Source: Actinomycetes bacterium (lineage in GTDB: Bacteria > Actinomycetota > Actinomycetes > Propionibacteriales > Propionibacteriaceae). Taken from it: a stretch of 21,855 bases of DNA. The stretch lies in contig JAEZHJ010000205.1 of NCBI GenBank assembly GCA_023436925.1, forward strand, positions 1 to 21,855, in the 5' to 3' direction. The notes below the pieces were generated by a model that was not told the origin of the DNA, did not search any database, and saw only the letters and a list, made by a program, of their open reading frames with translations. Positions 1-7,444 of this stretch are shown here, in pieces; position 1 is the first letter of the stretch; each line of letters begins with the position of its first letter. The translations under genes and the position numbers were made by a program.

Positions 1-1
1 G

Positions 2-709
2 CCCAGGGCCGGCCGGCCGCAGGCCGATCCCGCCTCGCCGCCGTCCGCACCGCCGTGGGATGTGCCCGAGCCACCGGCCCCGGCGACCGGACCCGCCCCG
101 AGCGAGCGTCCCGCCCCGCAAGCCCCGCGATCCGCACCCCCGCAGGCTGCACCAACCCCGGCCCCGGCAGCACCCGCGGCTGCGGCGCCCGCCCCGGCCC
201 AGGCCGGTGGCTTCGGCACCGCCGAGCTGCGCCGGTTGTGGCCCGACATCCTGGAAGAGGTGAAGGGCCGCCGCCGGGTGACCTGGATCCTGCTCAGCCA
301 GAACGCCCAGGTCGTCGAGGCCCGCGACGGCACCCTCACCCTCGGCCTGGCCAACAACGGGGTGCGGGAGAACTTCGTCCGCGGCACCCACACCGACCTG
401 CTGCGCGAGGCGATCCGCCAGGTGGTGGGCATCGACCTGAAGATCACCCCGATCGTGGACGCCAACGCCGCCGACGCCACCGCGACGCGGCCTACCGCGA
501 CCCCGCCGCCACCCGCTCCGGCGCCCCGCTCGGCCGCCGCCCAGGAGGCGCGCGACCAGCTCAAGCGCGGCCGCAGCGCCGGCACGCCCACTGAGCCGGA
601 GTTCGAGCCCAGCCGCGACGACCGGTCGATCGACGACAACGAGATCTCCAGCGACGAGTTGCTGCGCACCCACCTCGGCGCCCAGCTGATCGACGAGCAG
701 GAGGGCTGA
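2..709 (+). CDS. dnaX: DNA polymerase III subunit gamma/tau, C-terminal part (5' end outside window)
   Basis: This is the tail of the clamp-loader subunit that holds the replisome together. The frame is open from the first bases of the window, so the AAA+ ATPase part lies upstream. What is visible is a Pro/Ala-rich linker (about the first 65 codons), then a compact domain beginning near position 212 (GFGTAELRRLWPDIL) and containing TLGLANNGVRENFVRG, which matches the C-terminal domain of actinobacterial DnaX. A second low-complexity linker follows, then an acidic tail ending near HLGAQLIDEQEG, also typical of actinobacterial DnaX. Identification rests on these segments plus the neighbours ybaB and recR, which follow dnaX in many bacteria. 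An in-frame GTG at 62 could be mistaken for a start but lies inside the linker. Confidence 0.9.
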   Translation, partial: PRAGRPQADPASPPSAPPWDVPEPPAPATGPAPSERPAPQAPRSAPPQAAPTPAPAAPAAAAPAPAQAGGFGTAELRRLWPDILEEVKGRRRVTWILLSQNAQVVEARDGTLTLGLANNGVRENFVRGTHTDLLREAIRQVVGIDLKITPIVDANAADATATRPTATPPPPAPAPRSAAAQEARDQLKRGRSAGTPTEPEFEPSRDDRSIDDNEISSDELLRTHLGAQLIDEQEG

Positions 710-744
710 CCCGCCGGGGCGTCCAGCGGCAATCCCAGCGACCC

Positions 745-762
745 GGGCAGGGGAGCCTGTCC
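745..762 (+). terminator. weak hairpin after dnaX
   Basis: GGGCAGG (745-751) can pair with CCTGTCC (756-762) around a GGAG loop, with one G-T wobble. It lies between the dnaX stop and the likely ybaB promoter, so it could end dnaX transcription. There is no T-run, and the support is structural only. Confidence 0.3.
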
Positions 763-773
763 GCCCCAGCCGA

Positions 774-779
774 TAGCAT
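774..779 (+). promoter_or_regulatory. probable -10 element for ybaB-recR
   Basis: TAGCAT fits the TANNNT pattern of actinobacterial housekeeping -10 boxes and lies 28 bp before the chosen ybaB start. No convincing -35 is visible. If real, it lets ybaB-recR be transcribed apart from dnaX. Confidence 0.35.
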
Positions 780-807
780 GGGGGCATTCCTCGAAGGGAG
801 TCTTGTG

Positions 808-1119
808 ATGTTCGATCCCAGCGGCTTCGACCTCTCCAATCTGATGGCGCAGGCCCAGGCCCTGCAGGATCAGCTCGAGCGCGCCCAGGAGGAACTCGCC
901 ACCCAGCGGGTCACCGGCTCCGCCGGCGGCGGGCTGGTCGAGGCCACCGTCTCCGGCACCGGCGAACTGGTCGGGCTGGTCATCAAGCCCGACGTCGTCG
1001 ACCCCGAGGACACCGAGACCCTGGCCGACCTGGTCGTCGCCGCCGTCCGCGACGCCAACCACAAGGCGACGACGCTGGCCCAGGCCACGATGCCGCAGAT
1101 GCCCGAGCTCGGGCTCTAG
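808..1119 (+). CDS. ybaB: YbaB/EbfC family nucleoid-associated protein
   Basis: A small dimeric DNA-binding protein of the YbaB/EbfC family, 103 residues and so of normal length. The N-terminal half has the family's amphipathic helix (LMAQAQALQDQLERAQEELA), followed by the beta-rich part (GLVEATVSGTGELVGLVI) and the LVVAAVRDANHKA helix. The family binds DNA without strong sequence specificity and is nearly always encoded between dnaX and recR, as here. The start is ATG 808: AAGGGAG at 794-800 is 7 bp upstream. GTG 805 would add one residue, and the in-frame ATG at 778 has no ribosome binding site. Confidence 0.93.
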   Translation: MFDPSGFDLSNLMAQAQALQDQLERAQEELATQRVTGSAGGGLVEATVSGTGELVGLVIKPDVVDPEDTETLADLVVAAVRDANHKATTLAQATMPQMPELGL

Positions 1120-1185
1120 CTAGCCGCGATCCCGTCCGGGCGAGGCCCGGGTCACCGGCAACCGCCGGGAACCGCAAGGAGGACT

Positions 1186-1800
1186 GTGTACGAAGGCCCC
1201 ATCCAGGACCTGATCGACGAGCTGGGCAGGCTGCCCGGCATCGGTCCGAAGGGTGCCCAGCGGATCGCCTTCCACATCCTCACCACCGACCGGGCCGACG
1301 TGGAACGCCTCGCCCACGCGCTGCGCGAGGTCACCGAGAAGGTCCGCTTCTGCGACACCTGCTTCAACATCTCCGCCGAGGAGACCTGCCGGGTCTGCCG
1401 TGACCCGCGCCGGGACCGCACCGCGATCTGCGTCGTCGAGGAGTCCAAGGACGTCGCCGCGATCGAGCGCACCCACGAGTTCCGCGGCCTGTACCACGTC
1501 CTGGGCGGCGCGATCAGCCCGATCGACAACGTCGGGCCCTCCGACCTGCGGATCCGCGAGCTCTGCCTGCGGCTGGGCGACGGCACCGTGACCGAGGTGA
1601 TCCTGGCCACCGACCCCAACCTGGAGGGCGAGGCCACCGCCACCTTCATCTCCCGGCTGCTGATCCCGATGGGGGTCACCGTCTCCCGGCTCGCCAGCGG
1701 CCTGCCGGTCGGCGGCGACCTCGAGTACGCCGACGAGGTCACCCTCGGGCGGGCCTTCCAGGGCCGCCGCCGGATGGGCGACGAGCCCCGCTCGGCATGA
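1186..1800 (+). CDS. recR: recombination mediator protein RecR
   Basis: RecR works with RecO (and RecF) to load RecA at single-strand gaps. It has 204 residues, the usual length is about 200. The helix-hairpin-helix is at residues 13-32 (LGRLPGIGPKGAQRI), the zinc finger uses C56, C59, C68 and C71, and a Toprim domain starts near residue 80 (AICVVEESKD). The GTG start at 1186 follows AAGGAGG (1176-1182) by only 3 bp, a short spacing, but the N terminus (YEGPIQDLIDELGRLPG) is where RecR proteins normally begin. It follows ybaB by 66 bp and its stop overlaps the next gene by 4 bp (ATGA), suggesting coupled translation. Confidence 0.97.
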   Translation: MYEGPIQDLIDELGRLPGIGPKGAQRIAFHILTTDRADVERLAHALREVTEKVRFCDTCFNISAEETCRVCRDPRRDRTAICVVEESKDVAAIERTHEFRGLYHVLGGAISPIDNVGPSDLRIRELCLRLGDGTVTEVILATDPNLEGEATATFISRLLIPMGVTVSRLASGLPVGGDLEYADEVTLGRAFQGRRRMGDEPRSA

Positions 1801-2624
1801 CGGCCCAGCCCGCCGAAATCCGGCTGATCGCCACCGACCTCGACGGCACCCTGCTGCGCCGCGACAAGACGATCAGCCCGCGCACCGCGGAGGCGATCCG
1901 GCTCGCCCACGCCGCCGGGCTGCAGGTCGTCGCCGCGACCGGCCGCTACCCCACCACGCTGGCCGCGCTGCTCACCCCGGTCGACATCGACTACGCGGTG
2001 GCCAGCAACGGCGCCCAGGGCTACCGGCTGACCACCGGCGAACTGCTCTTCGAGGAGACCCTGCCGGCCGACTCGGCCCGGGCGATCATCGACTTCCTGT
2101 CCGGAGAACTCGACGGCGTCCGCTTCGAGGCGGTGGCCGACCACGGCGCCGTCCACTACGTCCAGCCCGGCTACCGCGATCTCGTCACCGAGTACGAGCG
2201 CCGGATGTTCCCGCTGGAGTACCGCGAGGCCGACGTCGAGACCATGCTCGACCAGGCAATCGTGAAGCTCGCCGTGCGGCACCCCTGCGCCACCCCGGAG
2301 GAGATGCTGGATCTCCTCACCACCGCCGGGCTGCGCAGCTACCACGCCACCACGTCGGGCGCCCCCTTCCTGGAGATCTCCGGCCCGGGCGTCACCAAGG
2401 CGACCGGCGTCGCCCACCTGGCCGGCCACCTCGGCTTCGAGCCGCACCAGGTGCTCGCGATCGGCGACGCCCGCAACGACGTCGAGCTCCTGGAGTGGTC
2501 GGGCATCGGGATCGCGATGGGCAATGCCGTCCCCGAGGCGCTGGCCGCCGCTGACCACACCACCGCCAGCAACGACGAGGACGGGTTCGCCCGCGCCGTC
2601 GAAGGCCTCCTGCTTCACAGGTAA
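1797..2624 (+). CDS. Cof-type HAD-IIB phosphatase
   Basis: A soluble hydrolase of the haloacid dehalogenase superfamily, 275 residues. Motif I is DLDGT with the nucleophile D14 and acid/base D16. Motif III/IV is IGDARNDVELLEWSGIGIAMGNA near residues 221-243, the GD..ND signature of the Cof/IIB subfamily with a C2 cap. Such enzymes dephosphorylate sugar phosphates, flavin or pyridoxal phosphates. The substrate cannot be read from the sequence. The ATG start overlaps the recR stop (ATGA at 1797-1800), so it is translated from the recR mRNA, although no functional link to RecR is known to me. Confidence 0.9.
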   Translation: MTAQPAEIRLIATDLDGTLLRRDKTISPRTAEAIRLAHAAGLQVVAATGRYPTTLAALLTPVDIDYAVASNGAQGYRLTTGELLFEETLPADSARAIIDFLSGELDGVRFEAVADHGAVHYVQPGYRDLVTEYERRMFPLEYREADVETMLDQAIVKLAVRHPCATPEEMLDLLTTAGLRSYHATTSGAPFLEISGPGVTKATGVAHLAGHLGFEPHQVLAIGDARNDVELLEWSGIGIAMGNAVPEALAAADHTTASNDEDGFARAVEGLLLHR

Positions 2625-2694
2625 CCAACAGCCACTTCCCAGCCCACCGTCAACTCCGAGAGCGATGCTGAAGGCACCAACTCAAGGAGGAACA

Positions 2695-3063
2695 ATGCGA
2701 CCCCATTACTTCCCCGGCGGCGGGATGTTCTGCTTCTGGCCGTTCGGGGTCCTGGCCCTGCTGGTCATCGGCGCGATCGTGCTGGCGATCTGGACGCTCA
2801 AGCGGCGTCACAACCCGACTGTCGGGATGACCCCCCCGATGTGGCGGCCCGGCCCCGCCCGGCACCACGGCGCTCCCCCGGCCGGCCCGCAGCCCGGCCC
2901 GTCCGGCGCGCTGCAGATCCTGGACGACCGCCTCGCCCGGGGTGACCTCGACGTGGACGACTACCTCGCCCGTCGCGCGGCCCTGCTGGGCGACAACGGC
3001 CAGGAGTTCACCCCGCCGGCCGATCCCGGCGTGCACCCCGAGGGTCACACCCCCACCAACTGA
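2695..3063 (+). CDS. small single-pass membrane protein with SHOCT domain
   Basis: A 122-residue protein with one transmembrane helix (about residues 16-35, FGVLALLVIGAIVLAIW) followed by a basic stop (KRRH), a Pro/Gly-rich linker and a C-terminal SHOCT domain (about residues 73-99, LDDRLARGDLDVDDYLARR). SHOCT is a short helical domain found at the ends of many bacterial membrane proteins. Its role is probably oligomerisation, and no enzymatic function can be assigned. Start ATG 2695 is preceded by AAGGAGG (2684-2690). It lies 70 bp after the HAD gene and is followed by a strong hairpin, so it is probably the last gene of the transcript. Confidence 0.85.
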   Translation: MRPHYFPGGGMFCFWPFGVLALLVIGAIVLAIWTLKRRHNPTVGMTPPMWRPGPARHHGAPPAGPQPGPSGALQILDDRLARGDLDVDDYLARRAALLGDNGQEFTPPADPGVHPEGHTPTN

Positions 3064-3076
3064 GCTTGACTCACCA

Positions 3077-3111
3077 AGGGCCGGCCAGGGCTTCGTGCCC
3101 CGGCCGGCCCT
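3077..3111 (+). terminator. intrinsic-type terminator hairpin
   Basis: AGGGCCGGCC (3077-3086) pairs perfectly with GGCCGGCCCT (3102-3111), and GGG/CCC can extend the stem inward around a CTTCGT loop. It starts 13 bp after the SHOCT-gene stop. No T-run follows, which is common in high-GC Actinobacteria. Confidence 0.7.
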
Positions 3112-3208
3112 GACGCCTTCCCACCCGGGATCGCGGGCTCAGCAGCGCGCGTCCGCACCCGGGCCGCCCGGGCACCCGGCCGCGCTGGCCGGGGCCGATC
3201 CGGGCGGG

Positions 3209-3214
3209 TAAACT
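3209..3214 (+). promoter_or_regulatory. probable -10 element of the ileS leader
   Basis: TAAACT fits TANNNT well and stands out in very GC-rich DNA. Transcription would start near 3221 and give a leader of about 187 nt before ileS, enough to hold the whole T-box. The -35 region is not recognisable. Confidence 0.5.
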
Positions 3215-3220
3215 CGGCAC

Positions 3221-3407
3221 TCGTCCGCAAGGCATTGATGGGGCCATCACCCCGGAGCTGCCGGAAGAACGGCGCCAGCAGCGCTCACTAGACCCGGCCG
3301 CGGCGAGCAACGAAGTGGGACGCCCCCGGCGTCCAAGAAGGGTGGTACCGCGGGACTCCGCCACCGGAGCGCTCGTCCCTTCGTCACCGGAAGACGAAGG
3401 AATGCCC
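3221..3407 (+). promoter_or_regulatory. translational T-box riboswitch for isoleucyl-tRNA (ileS leader)
   Basis: This RNA switch senses uncharged tRNA-Ile and opens ileS translation. A very short Stem I is visible: GGGG (3240-3243) and CCCC (3250-3253) flank a loop holding ATC (3246-3248), the probable isoleucine specifier. Stem III is a perfect 7-bp hairpin (3318-3324 with 3328-3334). The T-box core AAGGGTGGTACCGCGG is at 3338-3353, with TGGT to pair with the tRNA 3' end. Two exclusive structures are visible: GAAGGG (3337-3342) with CCCTTC (3377-3382) is the antisequestrator, and CCTTCGTC (3378-3385) with GACGAAGG (3393-3400) hides the ribosome binding site. The switch is therefore translational, as known for actinobacterial ileS. 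The frame runs open upstream of ileS, but that part is leader RNA. Confidence 0.92.
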
Positions 3408-6400
3408 ATGACCGCCCAGCCCGACACCCAGCCGTCCTACCGCCCCGTGCCGGCCAGCATCGACCTGCCGGCGATGGAGCGGGAGATCCTGGCGTTCTGG
3501 AAGGCCAACGACACCTTCTCGGCCACCCTGGCCAAGACCGCCGGCGGCCGGCCGTGGACCTTCTACGAGGGCCCGCCGACCGCCAACGGCATGCCCGGCA
3601 CCCACCACATCGAGGCCCGGGTCTTCAAGGACGTCTTCCCCCGCTTCAAGACGATGCAGGGCTACCACGTCGCCCGCAAGGCCGGCTGGGACTGCCACGG
3701 CCTGCCGGTCGAACTGGCGGTCGAGAAGGAACTCGGCTTCAACGGCAAGCCCGACATCGAAGCCTACGGCGTCGAGGCGTTCAACGCCCGCTGCCGCGAG
3801 TCCGTCTCCCGCCACGTCGACGCCTTCACCGAGCTCACCGAGCGGATGGGCTACTGGGTGAACCTCGACGAGGCGTACTGGACGATGGACCCGTCCTTCG
3901 TCGAGAGCGTCTGGTGGGCGCTGAAGCAGATCCACTCCAAGGGCCTGCTGGTCGAGGACTACCGGGTCGCCCCGTACTGCCCCCGCTGCGGCACCACGCT
4001 GTCCGACCATGAGCTCGCCCAGGGCTATGAGGACGTCACCGACCCCAGCGTCTACGTCCGGTTCCCGCTGACCTCCGGCCCGCTGGCCGGCAAGGCGTCC
4101 CTGCTGGTGTGGACGACGACACCGTGGACGCTGGTCTCCAACACCGCGGTCGCCGCCCACCCCGACGTGACCTACGTGGTCGCCACCCGGGACGAGCCCG
4201 ACGGCGAGAGCCTGCTGATCGCCGAGCCGCTGGCGGAGAAGGTGCTCGGCGACGGCTGGGCGCTGGGCCGCACCTTCACGGGCAAGGAGCTGGAGTTCTG
4301 GACCTACTCCCGTCCGTTCGACCTGGTCGACTTCCCCGACGTCGTCGGCGGCACCCACTACGTCGTGCTGGCCGACTACGTGACGACCGAGGACGGCACC
4401 GGGCTGGTCCACCAGTCGCCGGCCTTCGGCGAGGACGACCTGCTGGTCTGCCGGGGCTACGGCCTGCCGATGGTGAACCCGATCCGGCCCGACGGCACCT
4501 TCGCAGCGGACGTCCCGCTGGTCGGCGGCCAGTTCTTCAAGGCGGCCGACCCGGCGCTGGTCGCCGACCTGGCCGAGCGCGGCCTGCTGTTCCGCGAGCT
4601 GCCCTACAAGCACTCCTACCCGCACTGCTGGCGCTGCCACACCGCGCTGATCTACTACGCCCAGCCGTCGTGGTACATCCGCACCACGCAGATCAAGGAC
4701 GCGCTGCTGCGCGAGAACGAGAACACCACCTGGTACCCCGAGAACATCAAGTGGGGCCGGTACGGCGACTGGCTGAACAACAACATCGACTGGGCGCTGT
4801 CCCGGTCGCGGTACTGGGGCACCCCGCTGCCGATCTGGCGCTGCGAGGAGGACCACCAGGTCTGCGTCGGGTCCCGGGCCGAGCTGTCCGAGCTGACCGG
4901 GCAGGACCTGTCCGGGCTCGACCCGCACCGTCCGTTCGTGGACGACGTGGTCTTCGGCTGCCCGACCTGCGGCAAGCCGAGCCACCGGGTCGCCGAGGTG
5001 ATCGACGCCTGGTTCGACTCCGGCTCGATGCCGTTCGGCCAGTGGGGCTACCCGTGGGCCGACGGCTCGAAGGAGGCCTTCGAGGCGGCCTACCCGGCCG
5101 ACTTCATCTGTGAGGCGATCGACCAGACCCGTGGCTGGTTCTACTCGCTCATGGCGGTCGGCACGCTCGTCTTCGACGAGTCGAGCTACCGCAACGTGCT
5201 GTGCCTGGGCCACATCCTGGCCGAGGACGGCCGCAAGATGAGTAAGCACCTGGGCAACATCCTCGAGCCGATCCCGCTGATGGAGACCCATGGGGCCGAC
5301 GCCGTCCGCTGGTTCATGGCGGCCGGTGGCTCGCCGTGGTCGGCGCGCCGGGTGGGGCACTCCACCATCCAGGAGACCGTCCGCAAGGTGCTGATGACCT
5401 ACACCAGCACGGTCGCCTTCCAGAGCCTGTACGCCCGCGCCAACGGCTGGGCGCCGGTCGGTGACCCCACCGCGCTGGCAGAGCGCCACGTCCTGGACCG
5501 GTGGCTGGTCTCGGCGCGCAACGAGCTGGTGCGCGACGTCACCGCCGCGATGGAGGACTTCGACACCCAGCGCGCTGGCGCCCTGCTGGCCGCCTTCGTC
5601 GATGACCTGTCGAACTGGTACGTCCGGCGGTCGCGGCGGCGGTTCTGGGACGGCGACCCGGGGGCGCTGTGGACGCTGCACGAGACGCTGGAGGTCGTCA
5701 CCCGGCTGATGGCGCCGCTGGTGCCGTTCGTCACCGAGCGGGTCTGGCAGGACCTGGTCGTCCCGGTCGTGCCGGACGCCCCGGCCTCGGTGCACCTGGC
5801 CGACTGGCCGGTGCCGGAGCTGACCGCGGTGGACCCCGACCTCAACCAGGCGATGGCCCTGACCCGGCGGATCGTCGAGCTGGGCCGGGCGGCGCGCGCC
5901 GAGGCCAAGGTGAAGACCCGGCAGCCGCTGGCCCGGGCGCTGGTGCCGTCGGCCGCCTTCCGCCGGCTCTCGGCGCCGCTGGTCGGGGAGATCAAGGCGG
6001 AGCTGAACGTGGTCGAGCTCGGCTCGTTCGCCTCTGCCGGCGACCTGGTCGATCATTCGGCGAAGGGCAACTTCCGCGCTCTCGGCAAGCGGTTCGGCAA
6101 GCAGACCCCGGTGGTCGCGAACGCGATCGCCGCTGCGGACGCCGCCGCGCTCGCCGCTGCGCTGGCCGGCGACGGAAAGGCCACGGTCGAGGTGCCCGAC
6201 CTGGGCACCGTCGAGGTGACCACCGAGGAGGTCATCATCTCGGAGCGGCCGCGCGAGGGCTGGTCGGTGGTGAACGAGCAGGGCGAGACCGTCGCGCTCG
6301 ACCTCGAGCTGACCCCCGAACTGGTCCGCGCCGGCCTGGCCCGGGAGGTGATCCGGCTGGTGCAGGAGGCCCGCAAGGCGTCCGGCTTCGAGGTCTCCGA

Positions 6401-6683
6401 CCGGATCCAGCTCACCTGGACCACCGATGACACCGCAGCCGGCCGCGCCACCGCCGAGGCGATCGAGGCCAACCTGCGCCTGATCGCCGACGAGGTCCTG
6501 GCCGTCGCTGTGACACGCGGGGACGGTTCTCTCGCACAAGGGGACGGTTCTCCCGCACAAGGGGACGGTTCTCCCGCACAAGGGGACGGTCCTCCCGCAC
6601 AAGGGGACGGTTCTCTCGCACACGGGGACAGTCCTTTCGGCGACCCGGCGCTTGGGCTGAGCTTTGAGGTGACCCGTGTCTGA
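3408..6683 (+). CDS. ileS: isoleucyl-tRNA synthetase with a repeat-derived C-terminal insertion
   Basis: This class I synthetase charges tRNA-Ile. The HIGH-equivalent motif is GTHH (residues 64-67) in the context GPPTANGMPGTHHIEAR, typical of actinobacterial enzymes, and KMSKH is at 610-614. Possible metal-binding cysteine pairs are at 191/194, 407/410 and 518/521. The editing domain lies between the two signature motifs, and the anticodon-binding domain follows KMSKH. ATG 3408 is chosen because GAAGGA (3396-3401) is 6 bp upstream; ATG 3402 is too close. The protein has 1091 residues. Residues 1038-1072 are five copies of a seven-residue repeat (GDGSLAQ/GDGSPAQ) encoded by the 21-bp repeat array, inserted just before the usual end (DPALGLSFEVTRV). 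The T-box upstream controls translation. Confidence 0.97.
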   Translation: MTAQPDTQPSYRPVPASIDLPAMEREILAFWKANDTFSATLAKTAGGRPWTFYEGPPTANGMPGTHHIEARVFKDVFPRFKTMQGYHVARKAGWDCHGLPVELAVEKELGFNGKPDIEAYGVEAFNARCRESVSRHVDAFTELTERMGYWVNLDEAYWTMDPSFVESVWWALKQIHSKGLLVEDYRVAPYCPRCGTTLSDHELAQGYEDVTDPSVYVRFPLTSGPLAGKASLLVWTTTPWTLVSNTAVAAHPDVTYVVATRDEPDGESLLIAEPLAEKVLGDGWALGRTFTGKELEFWTYSRPFDLVDFPDVVGGTHYVVLADYVTTEDGTGLVHQSPAFGEDDLLVCRGYGLPMVNPIRPDGTFAADVPLVGGQFFKAADPALVADLAERGLLFRELPYKHSYPHCWRCHTALIYYAQPSWYIRTTQIKDALLRENENTTWYPENIKWGRYGDWLNNNIDWALSRSRYWGTPLPIWRCEEDHQVCVGSRAELSELTGQDLSGLDPHRPFVDDVVFGCPTCGKPSHRVAEVIDAWFDSGSMPFGQWGYPWADGSKEAFEAAYPADFICEAIDQTRGWFYSLMAVGTLVFDESSYRNVLCLGHILAEDGRKMSKHLGNILEPIPLMETHGADAVRWFMAAGGSPWSARRVGHSTIQETVRKVLMTYTSTVAFQSLYARANGWAPVGDPTALAERHVLDRWLVSARNELVRDVTAAMEDFDTQRAGALLAAFVDDLSNWYVRRSRRRFWDGDPGALWTLHETLEVVTRLMAPLVPFVTERVWQDLVVPVVPDAPASVHLADWPVPELTAVDPDLNQAMALTRRIVELGRAARAEAKVKTRQPLARALVPSAAFRRLSAPLVGEIKAELNVVELGSFASAGDLVDHSAKGNFRALGKRFGKQTPVVANAIAAADAAALAAALAGDGKATVEVPDLGTVEVTTEEVIISERPREGWSVVNEQGETVALDLELTPELVRAGLAREVIRLVQEARKASGFEVSDRIQLTWTTDDTAAGRATAEAIEANLRLIADEVLAVAVTRGDGSLAQGDGSPAQGDGSPAQGDGPPAQGDGSLAHGDSPFGDPALGLSFEVTRV
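6519..6634 (+). repeat. 21-bp direct repeat array 1, inside ileS
   Basis: Five full 21-bp units start at 6519, 6540, 6561, 6582 and 6603. Each begins GGGGACGG(T/C)TCTC and ends CGCACAA or CGCACAC. A closing half-unit, GGGGACAGTCC, starts at 6624. The units are almost identical: differences are C/T at two sites and the final base. The array is in frame with ileS. The same unit recurs at 7394-7431 (inverted) and 21519-21614. Confidence 0.97.
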
Positions 6684-7332
6684 CCAGCCGCCGGCGGCGC
6701 CGCCGCGCCCACCGGTCGTCCTGCTGCACGGCGCCGGCCAGCTGCCCACCATGTGGCAGTCCCAGGTCGAGGCGCTGGGGGCCGGACGTCGCGCCGTGGC
6801 GCCCTGGATCGCCGGCCTGCGTCCGGGCAAGCGGTACGACCTGTCGCTGAAGACCGCCAGCGCCGAGCTGATCGGCGTCCTCGACCGGTCGGGCTACGCG
6901 TCCGCGGACGTTGTGGCCCACCAGCTCGGTGCGATGGTCGCACTGCAGGCGGCCGCCGACCATCCCGACCGGATCGGACGGCTGCTGCTGACCGGTGCCG
7001 TCCTGATGCCCGGCAAGCTCGCGCTGCGGATGCAGAAGGCGGCGGTGCGGGTGCTGCCGATCCGCGGGCTGGAGCAGACCGGGCTCAGCAAGGACGACCT
7101 GGTCAAGGCGCTCGACGTGATGGCCGAGGCCGACTTCTCCTCCCGGGTGGACGCGATCACCGCGCCGACGCTGGTGATCGCCGGCCAGTCCGACAACCAC
7201 GGCCAGGTCTCGGCCAAGCTGCTGGCCGAACGGCTGCCGAACGCGCGCCTTGAGGTGATCCCCGGCGGAGCCCACCCGGCGCTGGAGAACCCCGAGGCCT
7301 ACAACCGCCTGCTGGTCGACTTCCTGGCCTGA
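6676..7332 (+). CDS. alpha/beta-hydrolase-fold protein lacking the nucleophilic serine
   Basis: A 218-residue protein with the alpha/beta-hydrolase layout: a first strand and oxyanion segment (VVLLHGAGQLPTMW, near residue 15), the nucleophile elbow region, an acid candidate D173 (GQSDNHGQ) and a late histidine H200 (PGGAHPALENPE). At the elbow the normal G-x-S-x-G is AHQLG, so the serine position is Q83 (codon CAG at 6922). Unless another residue serves, it should not be a classical esterase; it may be a non-catalytic member or use other chemistry. The GTG start at 6676 overlaps the end of ileS by 8 bp, so it is probably translated from the ileS mRNA. No substrate can be proposed. Confidence 0.8.
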   Translation: MSDQPPAAPPRPPVVLLHGAGQLPTMWQSQVEALGAGRRAVAPWIAGLRPGKRYDLSLKTASAELIGVLDRSGYASADVVAHQLGAMVALQAAADHPDRIGRLLLTGAVLMPGKLALRMQKAAVRVLPIRGLEQTGLSKDDLVKALDVMAEADFSSRVDAITAPTLVIAGQSDNHGQVSAKLLAERLPNARLEVIPGGAHPALENPEAYNRLLVDFLA

Positions 7333-7393
7333 GGCGGACGGGCGTCCGCAGGTCGGGTGCCGTCCATCGGTGGTAGGCAAGCGACGGAGCCGA

Positions 7394-7431
7394 GGGTCTG
7401 TCCCCGTGCGCCAGAGAACCGTCCCCGTGTG
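7394..7431 (-). repeat. 21-bp repeat array 2, single unit plus closing half, inverted
   Basis: Read on the minus strand there is CACAC, one full unit (7426 down to 7406, GGGGACGGTTCTCTGG then CGCAC) and the closing half GGGGACAGACCC (7405 down to 7394). The order of unit and closing half matches arrays 1 and 3, but the orientation is opposite. It lies in the 142-bp gap between the hydrolase gene and the SRPBCC gene. Confidence 0.9.
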
Positions 7432-7438
7432 CCGCTGC

Positions 7439-7444
7439 TAGGCT
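7439..7444 (+). promoter_or_regulatory. probable -10 element for the SRPBCC gene
   Basis: TAGGCT fits TANNNT and lies 30 bp before the ATG at 7475. It begins only 8 bp after repeat array 2, so the repeat occupies the place of the -35 region. No standard -35 sequence is visible. Confidence 0.35.

Noticed and set aside
3315..3407. A 31-residue N-terminal extension of IleRS
   Set aside because: This stretch is the T-box core and sequestrator helix; the ribosome binding site at 3396-3401 serves ATG 3408.
6519..6634. CRISPR array
   Set aside because: The 21-bp units are directly joined with no unique spacers, and no cas gene is present; it is a tandem direct repeat.
3384..6830. A very long open frame (over 1100 codons) on the minus strand opposite ileS
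   Set aside because: It is the mirror of ileS codon bias in GC-rich DNA. Its translation is low-complexity Gly/Val/Arg/Gln without family motifs.
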